A stretch of DNA of 64,000 bases from Verrucomicrobiales bacterium (GTDB taxonomy: Bacteria > Verrucomicrobiota > Verrucomicrobiia > Limisphaerales > UBA11320): the NCBI GenBank assembly GCA_016793885.1, contig JAEUHE010000151.1, positions 80,189 to 144,188 of the forward strand, in the 5' to 3' direction. Position 1 is the stretch's first letter; each line of letters starts with the position of its first letter. Positions 1 to 10,800 of this stretch are shown piece by piece. The notes below the pieces were generated by a model. That model searched no databases and was not told the DNA's origin. It saw only the letters and a program-made list of their open reading frames with translations. The position numbers and the translations under genes were made by a program.

Positions 1-1465
1 TACCGACTCGAGTCGGAGTGACCACGCCGCGTTTGATGATGCTGAAGAGGTCCCGCACGTTCCCGTTGCGATTGATCATGCGTGCCACCAGGGTGTCGCC
101 ATGCACATCGACAATGACCGAGCCGTGCTCGAGAATGATTCGGCGCATCACGGGTAGGCTACCTACACGGCTGAGGGTCTGGCCCGCGTTGCCCGTCACG
201 ACTTGGACGGTGCCTTCATGGGGGTGAATCCCTGCACTCTTGCGATACGCGCCATCTCCAGCGGGATCGCCATCTCCATCATCCAGAATGACGTTCTCCG
301 AGACCGTGTTGGTCGCGTAAGCTCCATCCATCAGCATGGAGCGTTCGTAGGTATGGGAGTGGCCGGTTAGGACCACGTCGGTTCCCCCCGCCTCCAGGAT
401 GGGAACAATGTAGCGACGCATCTCGATCAGGTCCTTCTCCTTGTCGCTGTCGTGGCTCCCTTTGGTGTAGGGGGGGTGATGAAAGAAGGCGACAATCCAA
501 TCTGCTTTGGTTTTCTCTAGATCCGTCTTGAGCCACTTTGCCATCGGCGCGGTGGGTTTCCGATCCATGTCGTGCGAGTCCAGGCAGATGAAATGGATGT
601 TTCCGTAATCGTAGGAGTAATAGGCTTCAGTTCCCGAAGCGAAGCCGCCCACCTCGGCGCGAGTCGGCACCACGTAGGCGTCGTAGTAAGGTCCAACACC
701 CGTGGTCCCCTTGGAGGTATGGCCTTCGTGGTTGCCCATGGTCGGCCAGCACACCTTGTTGCGCAGGGTCTGCTCGTAAGACTCAAAGAACCGTGTTTGG
801 AATTCCATGTCACGACCCGTGTTGTAGGCCATGTCTCCAACATGGATCCAAAAGTCAAGCGGCACGCCCTCTTTCAGTACGGTGCTTGTCATGGCGTCGT
901 GCACCGCCTTCTGCGCCTCGCGTCCGGTCCCGCCATCGCCAAGCACCCAGAAGCGAATGGGCCGGGCGGTGCCAGCGAGCGGCTGAGTTCGAAAATAGTA
1001 GGTGTCATCCGCGGGCGTGAGCCGCTTGTCACCGTCGTAGACCGCGTAGTAATACTGAGTGTCGGGCTTGAGGTCGGCAATCTTGGCTTCGTATTGGAAG
1101 GTCCCAACTGGGGCTGAGTGCAACTTGGGCAATGCAAGGTTTGCCGAAGTTCGCAAAGCCTTCCACCGAGGAAGCATCTCCTGACCGTTAGTCCCAAGAG
1201 AGGCTCGCGTGACAATGGAGCCGCCGCGGACCCGCTCGGTCAAATGATTGCGATCACTCCCGTAACGGACCACGGGATCAATGGGGCCCTCAGTGCGCCA
1301 AACCACGTGCATGAGATTAGGACTGGCAAACTGAAGATAGGGTGATCGACGAAAGGGCGGGGGGGGGTTGGCTGCCTGGGCTACCTCAACCAGGAGTGAA
1401 GAGCACAGGATCCCGTAACAAAGAGACAGTACAGGCAGCACTAGAGAATCGTTCCGCGATAGCAT
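1..1465 (-). CDS. Purple acid phosphatase-like metallophosphoesterase, 3' end cut by window edge
   Basis: The reading frame is open from an ATG at 1465 to the left edge (at least 488 residues), so the C-terminus lies outside the window. The N-terminus has a hydrophobic signal-like stretch (about residues 8-30) followed by a proline-rich linker, so the protein is probably exported. A fibronectin-like purple-acid-phosphatase N-domain (about 40-180) precedes a calcineurin-fold domain. Metal-ligand motifs are in the expected order: GDGGTG, GDMAY, GNHE (near residue 243), FFHHPPY (near 329) and GHSHTYER (near 368). Such enzymes are dinuclear metal phosphomonoesterases or phosphodiesterases, and the substrate cannot be read from the sequence. 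The 5' side faces a repeat-rich intergenic region. Confidence 0.85.
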   Translation of the reverse strand, partial: MLSRNDSLVLPVLSLCYGILCSSLLVEVAQAANPPPPFRRSPYLQFASPNLMHVVWRTEGPIDPVVRYGSDRNHLTERVRGGSIVTRASLGTNGQEMLPRWKALRTSANLALPKLHSAPVGTFQYEAKIADLKPDTQYYYAVYDGDKRLTPADDTYYFRTQPLAGTARPIRFWVLGDGGTGREAQKAVHDAMTSTVLKEGVPLDFWIHVGDMAYNTGRDMEFQTRFFESYEQTLRNKVCWPTMGNHEGHTSKGTTGVGPYYDAYVVPTRAEVGGFASGTEAYYSYDYGNIHFICLDSHDMDRKPTAPMAKWLKTDLEKTKADWIVAFFHHPPYTKGSHDSDKEKDLIEMRRYIVPILEAGGTDVVLTGHSHTYERSMLMDGAYATNTVSENVILDDGDGDPAGDGAYRKSAGIHPHEGTVQVVTGNAGQTLSRVGSLPVMRRIILEHGSVIVDVHGDTLVARMINRNGNVRDLFSIIKRGVVTPTRVG

Positions 1466-2031
1466 TGGATGATTGTTCACAGATCTTCTCGAAACGTCAA
1501 TTGAAGAACGTGAGACACATTTGACGTTTAAGTGACTTTCCTGGTCGGCGATGTTCCTCGCGGAGTCGCGAGGCGATCTGAGGTTCGCTCCACTTCCTCT
1601 GGAGGAGCCGACGTCTGGAGATTCCGATGCCTTCAGGATTCTTAATCCGTGGAATCAGCGAAATCCGTGGTTCACCCGTTGCTCTCCCTCTCTGCGCCCT
1701 TCCCGCCTCTGCGGTGTAAGTCCGTTCGTTGGCAGGTGCGGAAGCCTGGGAACGGGGACATTTTGCCCACGGACCACGCGGACCACACGGATCCGAGGAG
1801 AGACCGCAACCCCGACCGCGGGTGCGGGGCGAGTGGCCGAGCCGACTGAAGTTACTCTTCTGCTGAATTGCCTCCGACTCCGTGTGTTCTGTGTGTTCCG
1901 TGGGCAAAACTCTTCCTTGGAGGTTGTCTCGGCCTTCCCTTCGAGCCCTGTAGGAGCCGCTTGAGAAGAGCAGTCCCAGAAAAAGCTAAGACCGAAGTGC
2001 AACGTCTCCACAGGCTGACGCCGACGGCCTG
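1466..2031. repeat. Gene-free region with 9-nt periodic repeats and an inverted pair
   Basis: No convincing gene is present. The DNA is built from short phrases with a 9-nt period: AATCCGTGG/AATCAGCGA/AATCCGTGG at 1644-1670, ACGGACCAC/GCGGACCAC/ACGGATCCG at 1769-1795, and CCGTGTGTT/CTGTGTGTT/CCGTGGGCA at 1880-1906. The phrase TTTTGCCCACGGA (1761-1773) recurs inverted at 1897-1909, so the last two blocks form a large imperfect inverted repeat. A CTCTGCG...CCTCTGCGG phrase lies at about 1690-1715. Open frames across this area have repeat-driven composition and are not called. A related phrase is at 57141-57170. Confidence 0.7.
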
Positions 2032-3414
2032 CTAGACGGGCAGCTCCCAGCCGGGTCGGTAGGCCAGCTTGACGTATTGCTCGGCTTCCGGGGCGTTGAG
2101 CGCCTTCATGTTCGGGCCGTCCCACTCGAGCTTTTTGCCCACCCGCATCGCCACGCACCCCAACAGGATGATTTCGGTGAGATAGGCCGCCACGTCGAAG
2201 TTGGAGTAGGCCGGCTTGCCTCCACGGATGGCTTCAATCCACTCCTTATAGTGACCAGGACTGCGTGGAATGGTTTCCTTAGGTCCTTTGTAACCTTGGA
2301 ATTTCGTTTCTGGCAACAGGAAGAACTGCGAACCGTAGTCGTCGGGGGAGTAGAGATGGCCTTTGTCGCCGATGAGCAGGCAACCGCTGCCTGGCAGTTT
2401 CTTGTCGCCTTTGGCATCTCCTTTGTTCAAGTGGTCCAGGATGCGGTGGCTCTTTTCGGAAAACGGCTTGAGACCGCCGTCGTACCAGTGAAATTCCAAA
2501 GGGGGAAGCCCATCGCGTTTGGGAAATTGGAAGATGATCTCCGACGCACTGGGATAGGTTTCCTTCTTCATGGCCGAGGAGCGCGCCTCGATGCTGGTCG
2601 GATAGCCCAGCTTCAACGCCCGGAAGGGCATGTTGACCGTATGGCAGGCCATGTCCCCCAAGGCACCGGTGCCAAAGTCCATCCAGCCGCGCCACGCAAA
2701 GGGAGCATACACGCCCTTCTTATAGGGCCGATACGGGGACGGCCCCAGCCACAGGTCCCAATCGAGGGTTTCGGGGATGGGATCTGACCCATCTGGACGA
2801 TCCACTCCTTGGGGCCAGATCGGGCGGTTGCTCCAGACGTGCAATTCGCGGACCGGTCCGATGGCTCCCGATTGGATGACCTCAACCGCCCGACGAAGCC
2901 CATCGCCCGCGCTGCCTTGGTTGCCCATCTGCGTGGCCACCTTCATTTTCGCGGCGGTCTCGCGCATCTTGCGCGCCTCATAGACCGAGTGAGTGAGCGG
3001 CTTCTGGCAAAAGCAGTGCTTGCCCATTTTCATCGCCAGCAGACTCGCGTGGGCGTGAACGTGATCAGGCGTAGCCACGATGACCGCATCGATTTGTTTA
3101 TCCATTTCCTCGAGCATCTTCCGATAGTCTCGGTAGCGCTTGGCTTCGGGATACTTGGCGCCCCGGGCATCCAGCGTGCCTCGATCCACATCGCAGAGCG
3201 CGACGATATGACCACCGGCTTTGGCGGTTTCATCGGTGTCCGAGCTGCCCTTGCCCCCGGCTCCGATGGTCGCGACGTTGATTCGACTATTGAGGTTCTG
3301 GCCACGCAGGATGGCTGGAAAGGCGATAGCCGCCGCGCCGAGAGTGGCGCTGGCCTGCAGAAAGTGACGTCGGGAAGAACCCATGAGGCGTGAGGTATCG
3401 TTGGGGGCTGACAT
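2032..3414 (-). CDS. Gfo/Idh/MocA family oxidoreductase with Tat signal
   Basis: About 460 residues from ATG 3414; an in-frame TTG at 3450 and an ATG at 3384 are alternatives. The leader contains SSRRHFLQ followed by an alanine-rich hydrophobic stretch ending near AFPAILRG, a typical twin-arginine signal, so the protein should be folded with its nucleotide cofactor before export. A Rossmann fold follows ([13 protein letters not shown]), then the family motif EKPLTH in the variant form CQKPLTHS, and a C-terminal alpha/beta substrate domain. Family members are NAD(P)-dependent sugar or sugar-acid dehydrogenases, and exported paralogues are numerous in Verrucomicrobia and Planctomycetes. It is divergently transcribed from the 3478 gene across about 63 bp. 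Substrate unknown. Confidence 0.9.
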   Translation of the reverse strand: MSAPNDTSRLMGSSRRHFLQASATLGAAAIAFPAILRGQNLNSRINVATIGAGGKGSSDTDETAKAGGHIVALCDVDRGTLDARGAKYPEAKRYRDYRKMLEEMDKQIDAVIVATPDHVHAHASLLAMKMGKHCFCQKPLTHSVYEARKMRETAAKMKVATQMGNQGSAGDGLRRAVEVIQSGAIGPVRELHVWSNRPIWPQGVDRPDGSDPIPETLDWDLWLGPSPYRPYKKGVYAPFAWRGWMDFGTGALGDMACHTVNMPFRALKLGYPTSIEARSSAMKKETYPSASEIIFQFPKRDGLPPLEFHWYDGGLKPFSEKSHRILDHLNKGDAKGDKKLPGSGCLLIGDKGHLYSPDDYGSQFFLLPETKFQGYKGPKETIPRSPGHYKEWIEAIRGGKPAYSNFDVAAYLTEIILLGCVAMRVGKKLEWDGPNMKALNAPEAEQYVKLAYRPGWELPV

Positions 3415-3477
3415 ACCCCTATCGCTACGGCGTCGCTGGCGGGTAGACAAGCCAAATTTTGATGGTATTGATGTGGG

Positions 3478-6249
3478 ATGAAACCCGGTAAATTAGTTCG
3501 CGCCACTGGAATGCTGTTGATTCTCTGGCTGATGTTGCTCAGTCCGGCAGGGCGCGCTGCCATTCCGGTGGAGGGGGTGGCGGACAAACAGACCTATACC
3601 GACTCGGCGTCGTTGAAGGTTCCGGTCGAAGCCGGCTACAGCTACCTAGCCTCGTTGAACGACCAGTCGTTTCCCCTCAACACGAACGTGACGCTCTCCC
3701 TGCCCGATTTTTACGAGCTGCGAGTCGAGCGTACGTCCAGCATGGGTTCGGTGGAGGTGCGGATCCTGCGATTCCTCATCGCCGACAGCACACGTGTTGG
3801 CACCGAGTGGGGATTGCCGACACATATCCCGAGTCCGTCGATCCCATCGGCTGCGCAGGAGTTTGAAGGGGGGCGCCTGCGACTGCTGATGCCTGCGCGG
3901 CTTCCGATGGGGCTGGAACTTCCGATAGTGGCCTGGGTGGAGGACTCGGAGGGCCACGCCCTCCGCGTAAACGGGTTGGTGCGAGGCGACGAGCTTTCCG
4001 GACCCTGGCTCCGGCGTGGGGTCGGCTCCGATCTCCTTCTCCTGAGCGGCCCCGCGCGCACCCTCGTGTATCGGGCGCGGGTGGCTGGGCTGGAGGCGAC
4101 CAACGAAGTGGTTCTGGAAGACTCGGTCGTGTGGCTGCCGGCCAACGGAATTCTCGGAGCCCAGACCGAGTGGACGTCAGGGTCTCGGATTCATGTCACG
4201 GGCAACCTGACCGTACCTGCCGGCGGCACCCTGACGATTGGAGCTGGAACTGTGGTGCGTCTGGAACCTTTGGTGGACATTACCAACAATGGCCGGGTGC
4301 TTATCCTTGGATCGCGCAGGGAACCGGTGGTTTTCGTTCCCGCAGTGGCGAATAAACCTTGGGGTGGATTTACCATGCGCGCCGGCACCGGCGAGATCGA
4401 TGGCACGGGGGTCGTTTTCGTGGGGAGTGGAGGCGATCCACATTGGTTTTCCAAGTCCGGAAATCCGGGGAGCCACCGAAAGGAGCAGGCGCTCTTTTTT
4501 GTGAACGACGATCAGCGCGTTCGGCTCACCGACTCGGCCGCGATCAGCCTGGCGGGGCAGCTGGGTCACTCGGTGAAGGGCGGCCTGTTCGAATTCAATC
4601 ACTTTCTGATGCAGCGAGCAACCAGCGGGGGCGAGTTCACGGGCGCTCAGTTTCGCGTGAATGACAGCGCCTTTATCGAATGTCCGAGCGACACTGCCGC
4701 CTTTGTGGATGGTGACAACGACGCGCTGTATCTCGTGAGCGGGGATCACGGATTTACCAACACACTTTTCGGCTGGACCAAGGACGATGGCGTCGATTCG
4801 GGCGGGAGCGGCGCGGCGAAACTCAGGTATCAGTCCTGCTGGTTTGAGTCCATTTTTCATGAAGGCAACTCGCTGTCGGGCGCCAAGGACGTGATGGCGC
4901 GCGATACGGTCTATTTCGACTGTGGTCAGGGATTGGAGGATGGCTATGACGCGCCGATAGGCGTGGCGGACCACTGCTTGTTTTTGGCCAACCAGGTGGG
5001 GGTTCGGCACGGCGACAACTATCCGAGCATCGGTCGCTACGACGGTAGGATCACGGCCACAAATTGCCTCATCCTGAACAACCATCGGGACGTGTTTGGT
5101 TTCAATTGGCGGAGTTCCGGGTGGACCAACGCAACCGGTCAAATGCTGGTTCAGGACAACTGGCTGACCCGAGCCAACGAGTATTTTCCAGCCAATCGCA
5201 TTTGGAGCCCGGCGGAGGATGCTAATCGGCTGGCAGTTTTTGGGGCTCGCGAGGTGGTGGGGGCAGGATTCGCCACCCGGGGCTCCATCGCCACCGCGTC
5301 TGAACTCCAAGGGGGGCTTCCGGTACGACTCAGCATGGCGTGCTTAAAACCGGTGGTGCTGCGGTATCTTTGGCAGACGGATGACGGCCGCACGATCCCC
5401 GGCGTCCTGTCTTTCGCACCGGGAGAGATCCAGGCGAGGTTGCCCATCGCACCCGCTTGGGCGGGCTTTGCCCGAGCGCGGCTGGTTGAGGGCGATCAGG
5501 CCGAGATTTCGGGGCGGGATGTTGTGTTCGTGCAGCGGGTGCCTGAGAGGGCTTCCCAGCTGCTGGTTGCACGCGGCTCGGTTTGGAAATACCGCGACAA
5601 CGCCCAAGACCTTGGTCAGGCCTGGAAGCTATTGTCCTTCTCCGATGAGGACTGGCCTCAGGGGCCGAGTCCGATGGGTTATGGGGATGGTCCGGAAGGC
5701 ACGATGTTGAAACCTTCCGACTCGGGGCCTGAGCCACGGCCGCTGACTTACTACTTTCGGACTCACTTTGGTGTGACGACTCCGCAAGACATCGGGTCTC
5801 TGCGGTTCGCGGTTCGCCGCGATGACGGCGTCGCCGTCTATCTCAACGGAGTTCCGCTCTTTCGCATGAACATGCCTGATCTCCCAGAGCTGAAGTATGG
5901 CACGCCGGCATCCGGGAGTGTCACCGATGAAACGAGCTACTTCCCAACGAATGTCAGTAGTTCCTTCTTGGTAGCCGGAGACAACCTGCTCGCTGTGGAG
6001 TTGCACCAATCGAGTGCGACCTCGGGAGATGCTCACTTCGATCTCGAATTGGAGGGGCTACCTGTGTCGGCGCCGGTGCGATTGGAATGGGTGGTCTGGG
6101 GGAGGGAAGGTTATCTGATGTGGAACCAGGAGTCTGCGGTGCTTAAGGAGTCTGCTTCGTTGCTGGGACCGTGGCTACCTGTGCCGATGGCGGCGCGTCC
6201 TTATCGTCTGCCGGAGGATGGCCCCACGAGGTTCTATCGGCTCGAGTAA
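3478..6249 (+). CDS. Large secreted beta-helix protein with lectin-like C-terminal module and PVC-type tail
   Basis: 923 residues. An N-terminal signal peptide (about 1-27, [15 protein letters not shown]) is visible. Residues of roughly 230-560 have short repeated beta-rich units with the opening phrase [19 protein letters not shown], characteristic of right-handed parallel beta-helix or polymorphic outer-membrane-type repeats. Residues of about 690-850 form a beta-sandwich with the phrase FRTHFGV and [15 protein letters not shown], typical of a galactose-binding-like module common in Planctomycetes and Verrucomicrobia. The protein ends in a short domain closing with TRFYRLE, like the 'FYRL' tails of many verrucomicrobial secreted proteins. 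No catalytic motif is evident, so it is a probable surface or extracellular glycan-interacting protein. It may share a divergent promoter region with the oxidoreductase upstream. Confidence 0.8.
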   Translation: MKPGKLVRATGMLLILWLMLLSPAGRAAIPVEGVADKQTYTDSASLKVPVEAGYSYLASLNDQSFPLNTNVTLSLPDFYELRVERTSSMGSVEVRILRFLIADSTRVGTEWGLPTHIPSPSIPSAAQEFEGGRLRLLMPARLPMGLELPIVAWVEDSEGHALRVNGLVRGDELSGPWLRRGVGSDLLLLSGPARTLVYRARVAGLEATNEVVLEDSVVWLPANGILGAQTEWTSGSRIHVTGNLTVPAGGTLTIGAGTVVRLEPLVDITNNGRVLILGSRREPVVFVPAVANKPWGGFTMRAGTGEIDGTGVVFVGSGGDPHWFSKSGNPGSHRKEQALFFVNDDQRVRLTDSAAISLAGQLGHSVKGGLFEFNHFLMQRATSGGEFTGAQFRVNDSAFIECPSDTAAFVDGDNDALYLVSGDHGFTNTLFGWTKDDGVDSGGSGAAKLRYQSCWFESIFHEGNSLSGAKDVMARDTVYFDCGQGLEDGYDAPIGVADHCLFLANQVGVRHGDNYPSIGRYDGRITATNCLILNNHRDVFGFNWRSSGWTNATGQMLVQDNWLTRANEYFPANRIWSPAEDANRLAVFGAREVVGAGFATRGSIATASELQGGLPVRLSMACLKPVVLRYLWQTDDGRTIPGVLSFAPGEIQARLPIAPAWAGFARARLVEGDQAEISGRDVVFVQRVPERASQLLVARGSVWKYRDNAQDLGQAWKLLSFSDEDWPQGPSPMGYGDGPEGTMLKPSDSGPEPRPLTYYFRTHFGVTTPQDIGSLRFAVRRDDGVAVYLNGVPLFRMNMPDLPELKYGTPASGSVTDETSYFPTNVSSSFLVAGDNLLAVELHQSSATSGDAHFDLELEGLPVSAPVRLEWVVWGREGYLMWNQESAVLKESASLLGPWLPVPMAARPYRLPEDGPTRFYRLE

Positions 6250-6382
6250 CAGGAGGACGGAGCCGATTGCTTAAAAGGCCATTCCCCAGGGCTGGTGTCG
6301 GACTGCCGTGGTGCGTGGGAACATGGCTGATCTTTACTGTTACCTTTTCCCCGGATCGGCGGTTATATATAGACTGCCTATC

Positions 6383-7834
6383 ATGGCTCCCAGTGACATT
6401 GATCTCCTGCACGATTACGTCCGAAATAGCTCGGAGTCCTCGTTTCGTGTGCTCGTGGAGCGCCACATCCATATGGTGCATGCCTTGGCTTGGCGTCAGA
6501 CCGGGGATGCGCACTTGGCGGATGATGTGACCCAAGCTGTGTTCATCGTTCTTGCGGAAAAGGCGGCCACTATCCCACCGGACACCTTGATTCCCGGGTG
6601 GCTTTTCCGCGCCACGCGGTTTGCAGTGGCCAATGCACAACGGGCGAAGGTCCGTCGGGAGTATTGGGAAACGAAAGCTGCCGAAATGGCCCCCCCGCAT
6701 ATATTACCCCCTGAGGAGGAGCGCGTCTTGCCGCTCTTGAACGAAGCGCTCGAGCAACTGCCGGAGCGAGATCGGACCGCCATTCTGCTTCGCTTCTTCG
6801 AGAGCAAGAGCCATCAGGAGATCGGGCGATCTCTAGGCACTAGCGAGGATGGGGCCAAGATGCGGCTCTCGCGTGCCGTTGAAAAACTTCGCCTCATCTT
6901 TCGGAAGCGCGGCGTAGCTATCCCCCTGGCCGCTCTCGTCGGTCTGCTTTCGGCACAGGGAGCCCACGCTGCTCCGGCGAGTTTTGTCGCCACAGCCATC
7001 TCCGTAGCTTTTCAAAAGCAGACGACCGTTTCGACTCTTCCTATCGTTCAAGAAACCCTCATGTTTATGGTCCAAAGCAAGACTAAATCTCTGCTCGGAG
7101 CGGCGGCGCTCTTTCTGGTGGCGGTCACCGCTTCGCTGGTTATCCCCTTGTTTGCCGCCAAGGCTCCCGCGCCTGCAACCAGCACCGACGGCTCCCCACC
7201 GGTAACCCTGCTGTTCCGGGATACTCCCTCGTGGAATCGGACCCCCGACTTTGAGGAGGCCTTGGAAGCCCTGAACATTCCGTTTCATTCCAAAACCTCC
7301 GCCGACATGGGAGCCACCGATCTGACCCGTTATCAGACGATCATCATCCCAGGGGCGCAGGGGCGGACCGAATTCTATAAGAACTACCGGCTCCACGCCG
7401 CGAAGTTCGACCGATTTGTGACCAACGGTGGTACGCTGGTCCTGGAGTTGAACGGGGCGGAATCTGCCTCCCTCCCCCTCCCGAGGGGGGTGACCATGGT
7501 TAGCCACGGAGCGGTGGAGAACACGATCCTGCTTCCCGGACATCCGGTCGTAGAGCCCCTAGGAGGCCGGAAGATTCGCGCGAATTTTGCCAGCCACGGG
7601 TATCTTATCAATGTTCCGAAGGAGGCGCAGATCTTGGTGGCGGAGACCGTCGAGGAAAAGGCGGATGCCGGCAGGCCTACGTTTGCAGAATATACCCATG
7701 GTGCGGGGCGGGTTTTGGCCGCCTGCCAATGCTTTCATGACCGGGACGGGTCTGGACGGGGACCGGTTATGGAAACCCTCCTGGACTATGCGGTGGAACG
7801 TCAGTGGTTCGCTCACAAAGCGCCTACGAAATAG
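6383..7834 (+). CDS. ECF sigma factor fused to membrane anchor and ThuA/amidotransferase-like domain
   Basis: 483 residues from ATG 6383; an in-frame ATG at 6308 would add 25 poorly supported residues. Residues 1-90 match sigma-70 region 2 (DDVTQAVFIVLAEKA, PGWLFRATRFAVAN). Residues of about 115-175 match region 4 (LPERDRTAILLRFF, helix-turn-helix around HQEIGRSLGTSEDGAKMRLSRA). Two hydrophobic stretches follow (about 185-215 and 235-255), then an extracytoplasmic domain with VTLLFRD, YQTIIIPGAQG and a glycine-rich GGTLVLELNGAE segment that resembles the flavodoxin-like core of ThuA/class I amidotransferase domains. The architecture suggests a membrane-tethered sigma factor whose C-terminal domain senses something outside the cytoplasm. 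No separate anti-sigma gene is adjacent. An AT-rich TATATATAG lies about 10-20 bp upstream of the ATG. Confidence 0.8.
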   Translation: MAPSDIDLLHDYVRNSSESSFRVLVERHIHMVHALAWRQTGDAHLADDVTQAVFIVLAEKAATIPPDTLIPGWLFRATRFAVANAQRAKVRREYWETKAAEMAPPHILPPEEERVLPLLNEALEQLPERDRTAILLRFFESKSHQEIGRSLGTSEDGAKMRLSRAVEKLRLIFRKRGVAIPLAALVGLLSAQGAHAAPASFVATAISVAFQKQTTVSTLPIVQETLMFMVQSKTKSLLGAAALFLVAVTASLVIPLFAAKAPAPATSTDGSPPVTLLFRDTPSWNRTPDFEEALEALNIPFHSKTSADMGATDLTRYQTIIIPGAQGRTEFYKNYRLHAAKFDRFVTNGGTLVLELNGAESASLPLPRGVTMVSHGAVENTILLPGHPVVEPLGGRKIRANFASHGYLINVPKEAQILVAETVEEKADAGRPTFAEYTHGAGRVLAACQCFHDRDGSGRGPVMETLLDYAVERQWFAHKAPTK

Positions 7835-7849
7835 GCAGGCCGTTTCGGC

Positions 7850-10800
7850 TCACTTGGTCGTTTTTTTGAGTTCGCGTTCCCGCAGCCAGGTGAAGATCAC
7901 GGGGGTTACGATCAGGATGTGGAGCAGACTGCTAATCATGCCACCAATCACGGGCGTAGCCAGGGGCTTCATGATTTCAGCTCCGGTCTTGGTGCTCCAC
8001 ATAATCGGGAGCAGGCTGGCGACGATGGTGGCGACGGTCATGACTTTTGGACGCAACCGAAGCCGGGCTCCATCCTTGACGGCATCCACCAGGTCCGCAC
8101 GGCTGAAAAGCGCACCGCGCTCCTTTTGCTTCTTGTGAAGTCGTTCCTCTAGGTAAACGACCATTACCACTCCGGTCTGAATGGCGGTTCCGAAGAGCGC
8201 AATGTAGCCGACCCATACCGCGACGCTGAAGTGGTAGCCTAGCCACCATTGGAGGAAGACCCCGCCGGTCAGTGCGAATGGCACCGCCAAGATGACGTGC
8301 GCCGCCTCCTTGGCGCTCCCATAAACCATGAACAACAGCACGAAGATGATGAGCAGAACGGCCGGCACGATCAGGGTCAGGGTTTGACGCGCCCGAAGTT
8401 GGTGTTCGTATTGGCCGCTGTACTCAATTGTCATGCCTTTGGGAAGGTGCGGAATGATCTCCTTTTCCAATCGAGATTGAACCTCCTGAACGAACCCACC
8501 GAGATCTCGCTCCTGCACGTTCGCCTGAACGAAGACCCTCAACCGGCCGTTCTCGCTGGCAATCTCACTGGGTCCTTGAACACGCCGCAGCGAGGCGAGC
8601 TGTCCGAGTGGGATCGTTTTGCCTGAGGGCGTTGCCACCAGAATCTGCGCCAAGTTCTCCAGATCCTCCCGCTCCTGACGGTCCAGTCGCACTTGGATGG
8701 GGAAGCGTTGGCGACCTTCGAGGGTGGTGGAGACAGTTCTGCCGCCCAATCCTGTTTCCACAATTTCCAGAACATCCTGAACCCGGAGACCATACCGAGC
8801 CATGGCGATGCGGTTGGCCTCGATCTCCAGATACGGTTTGCCCTGGACTCGCGATGGCGCAACGCCGACTGCCCCCTGCACCTGCCGCACGATTTGCTCC
8901 ACCTCATAGGCTTTCTGCTGAAGCGCGTTGAGATCATCACCCAGAATCTTGATGCCGAGCTGGGCCCTGATACCTGTGCTGATCATGAGAATCCGATTTT
9001 CGATCGGCTGGAGGAATCCGGGAATATAGCCTGGTAATTCCGTCAGCCTGGCCGTCATTTCCCCGATGAGCTTCTCGCGCGTCATCCCGGGGCGCCATTC
9101 GGATTCCGGGCGGAGCATGATGGTCGTCTCGATCATTTCGACCGGAGCTGGATCCGTGGCTGTCTCGGCGCGTCCGAGTTTTCCTGCGACCGAGGCCACT
9201 TCCTGGGTGAAGCTGCTGATCACCTGATCCTGCCAGGCCATGATCCTCTTCACCTCTGTGAGCGACGTGCTGGGAAACAGCACCGGCATGAACAGCAGGC
9301 TTCCTTCGTTCAGCGTTGGCATGAACTCGGTTCCCATTCCCTTGGTGGCAGCCGCGAGGCGAGTCCATCCCCGATCCTGGAATTGCGTGCGGATCGAGGC
9401 AGGGAATCCCAGAGCCAGAACCAGGGCAGCGACCAGAAGAAACATGGCTCCAGCCAGCACCGTTTTTCGGTTTCTCAGCGACCAGTCCAGGGCCGGATCG
9501 TAGATCGCCAGCAGAGCCCGCATCAGCCAGTTCCGGTCTTCGGAATGAAATGGCCCACGAACTAGCAGCACGCACAGCACGGGGACAACCGTCACCGCTA
9601 GCAGCGTCGACCCAGCCATGGCGAAGGTTTTGGTGAAGGCCAGGGGATGAAACAGCTTTCCCTCCTGGCCGGTAAGCGCAAAGACCGGCACGAAGGCCAG
9701 AATGATGATCACCATCGCAAAGAAGATGGGCCGTCCCACCTGTTGGCTGGCTTCCAGCGTGAGCTTGAAATAGTTGGGCTTCGAATCGTCGCCAGCGAGG
9801 GCGGCCTGCTTCTCGGCCTCCTCGCAGTGGCGGATGACATTCTCGGTCATGACAATGGCCGCATCCACCAGCACCCCGATCGCGATGGCGATGCCGGAGA
9901 GTGACATGATGTTCGAGGTCATTCCGAACTGCCTCATCAGGATAAAGGAGATCAGAATGCTCAGGGGCAGGGGAAAGGTGACGATGAGGATGCTGCGAAA
10001 ATGGAATAGGAAGAGGATGTGCGCCAAGGTGACGAGGATCGCTTCTTCGGCGAGAGCATGCTTCAGGGTGTCGATCGTTCGCTCGATCAGCTCGCTGCGG
10101 TCATAGAATGAACGGATGGTCACTCCGGGCGGCAAGCTGGACCCGATGGAGGCAATCTTCTGTTTCACGCGGCTAATGACCTCCATCGCGTTTTCGCCGG
10201 TGCGCATGACCACGATTCCCCCCACCACCTCCCGTCCCCCGACATCCAGGGTTCCGCGGCGAAAGTCGCCGCCTCTCTCGACGGTGGCGACATCCCTCAG
10301 ATACACAGGGACTCCGTCCTTTTCGAGCAGGACGATGTTTTCCAGGTCGGTCAAGGATTTCACCAGCCCGACCCCGCGGACAACAAACTCCATCCCGTTC
10401 TCCTCGATCACTTTCCCACCCACGTTAAGATTGCTCTGCTCAACGGCAGCCATGACCTGCTGGAGCGACACGGAAGCGGCGCGCATGCGGCGACTGGAAA
10501 CCTCGATTTGGTATTGCTGAACAAAACCTCCGATGCTGCCTACCTCCGCGACTCCGGGAACTGCGTTGAGCTGGTAGCGAATAAACCAGTCCTGCAACGC
10601 GCGAAGCTCGCCGAGATCGTAACCTCCGCCCTGAGCCTTGGCGGGATCCACATGCAGGTAGTATTGGTAGATCCAACCCAAGCCCGTGGCGTCCGGACCG
10701 AGTTTGGGAATCACCCCCGATGGAAGCGCATCGCCGAGATAGTTCAGTCGCTCGAGCACGCGAGAGCGCGCGAAATAGTTGTCCACTCGATCCTCGAAGA

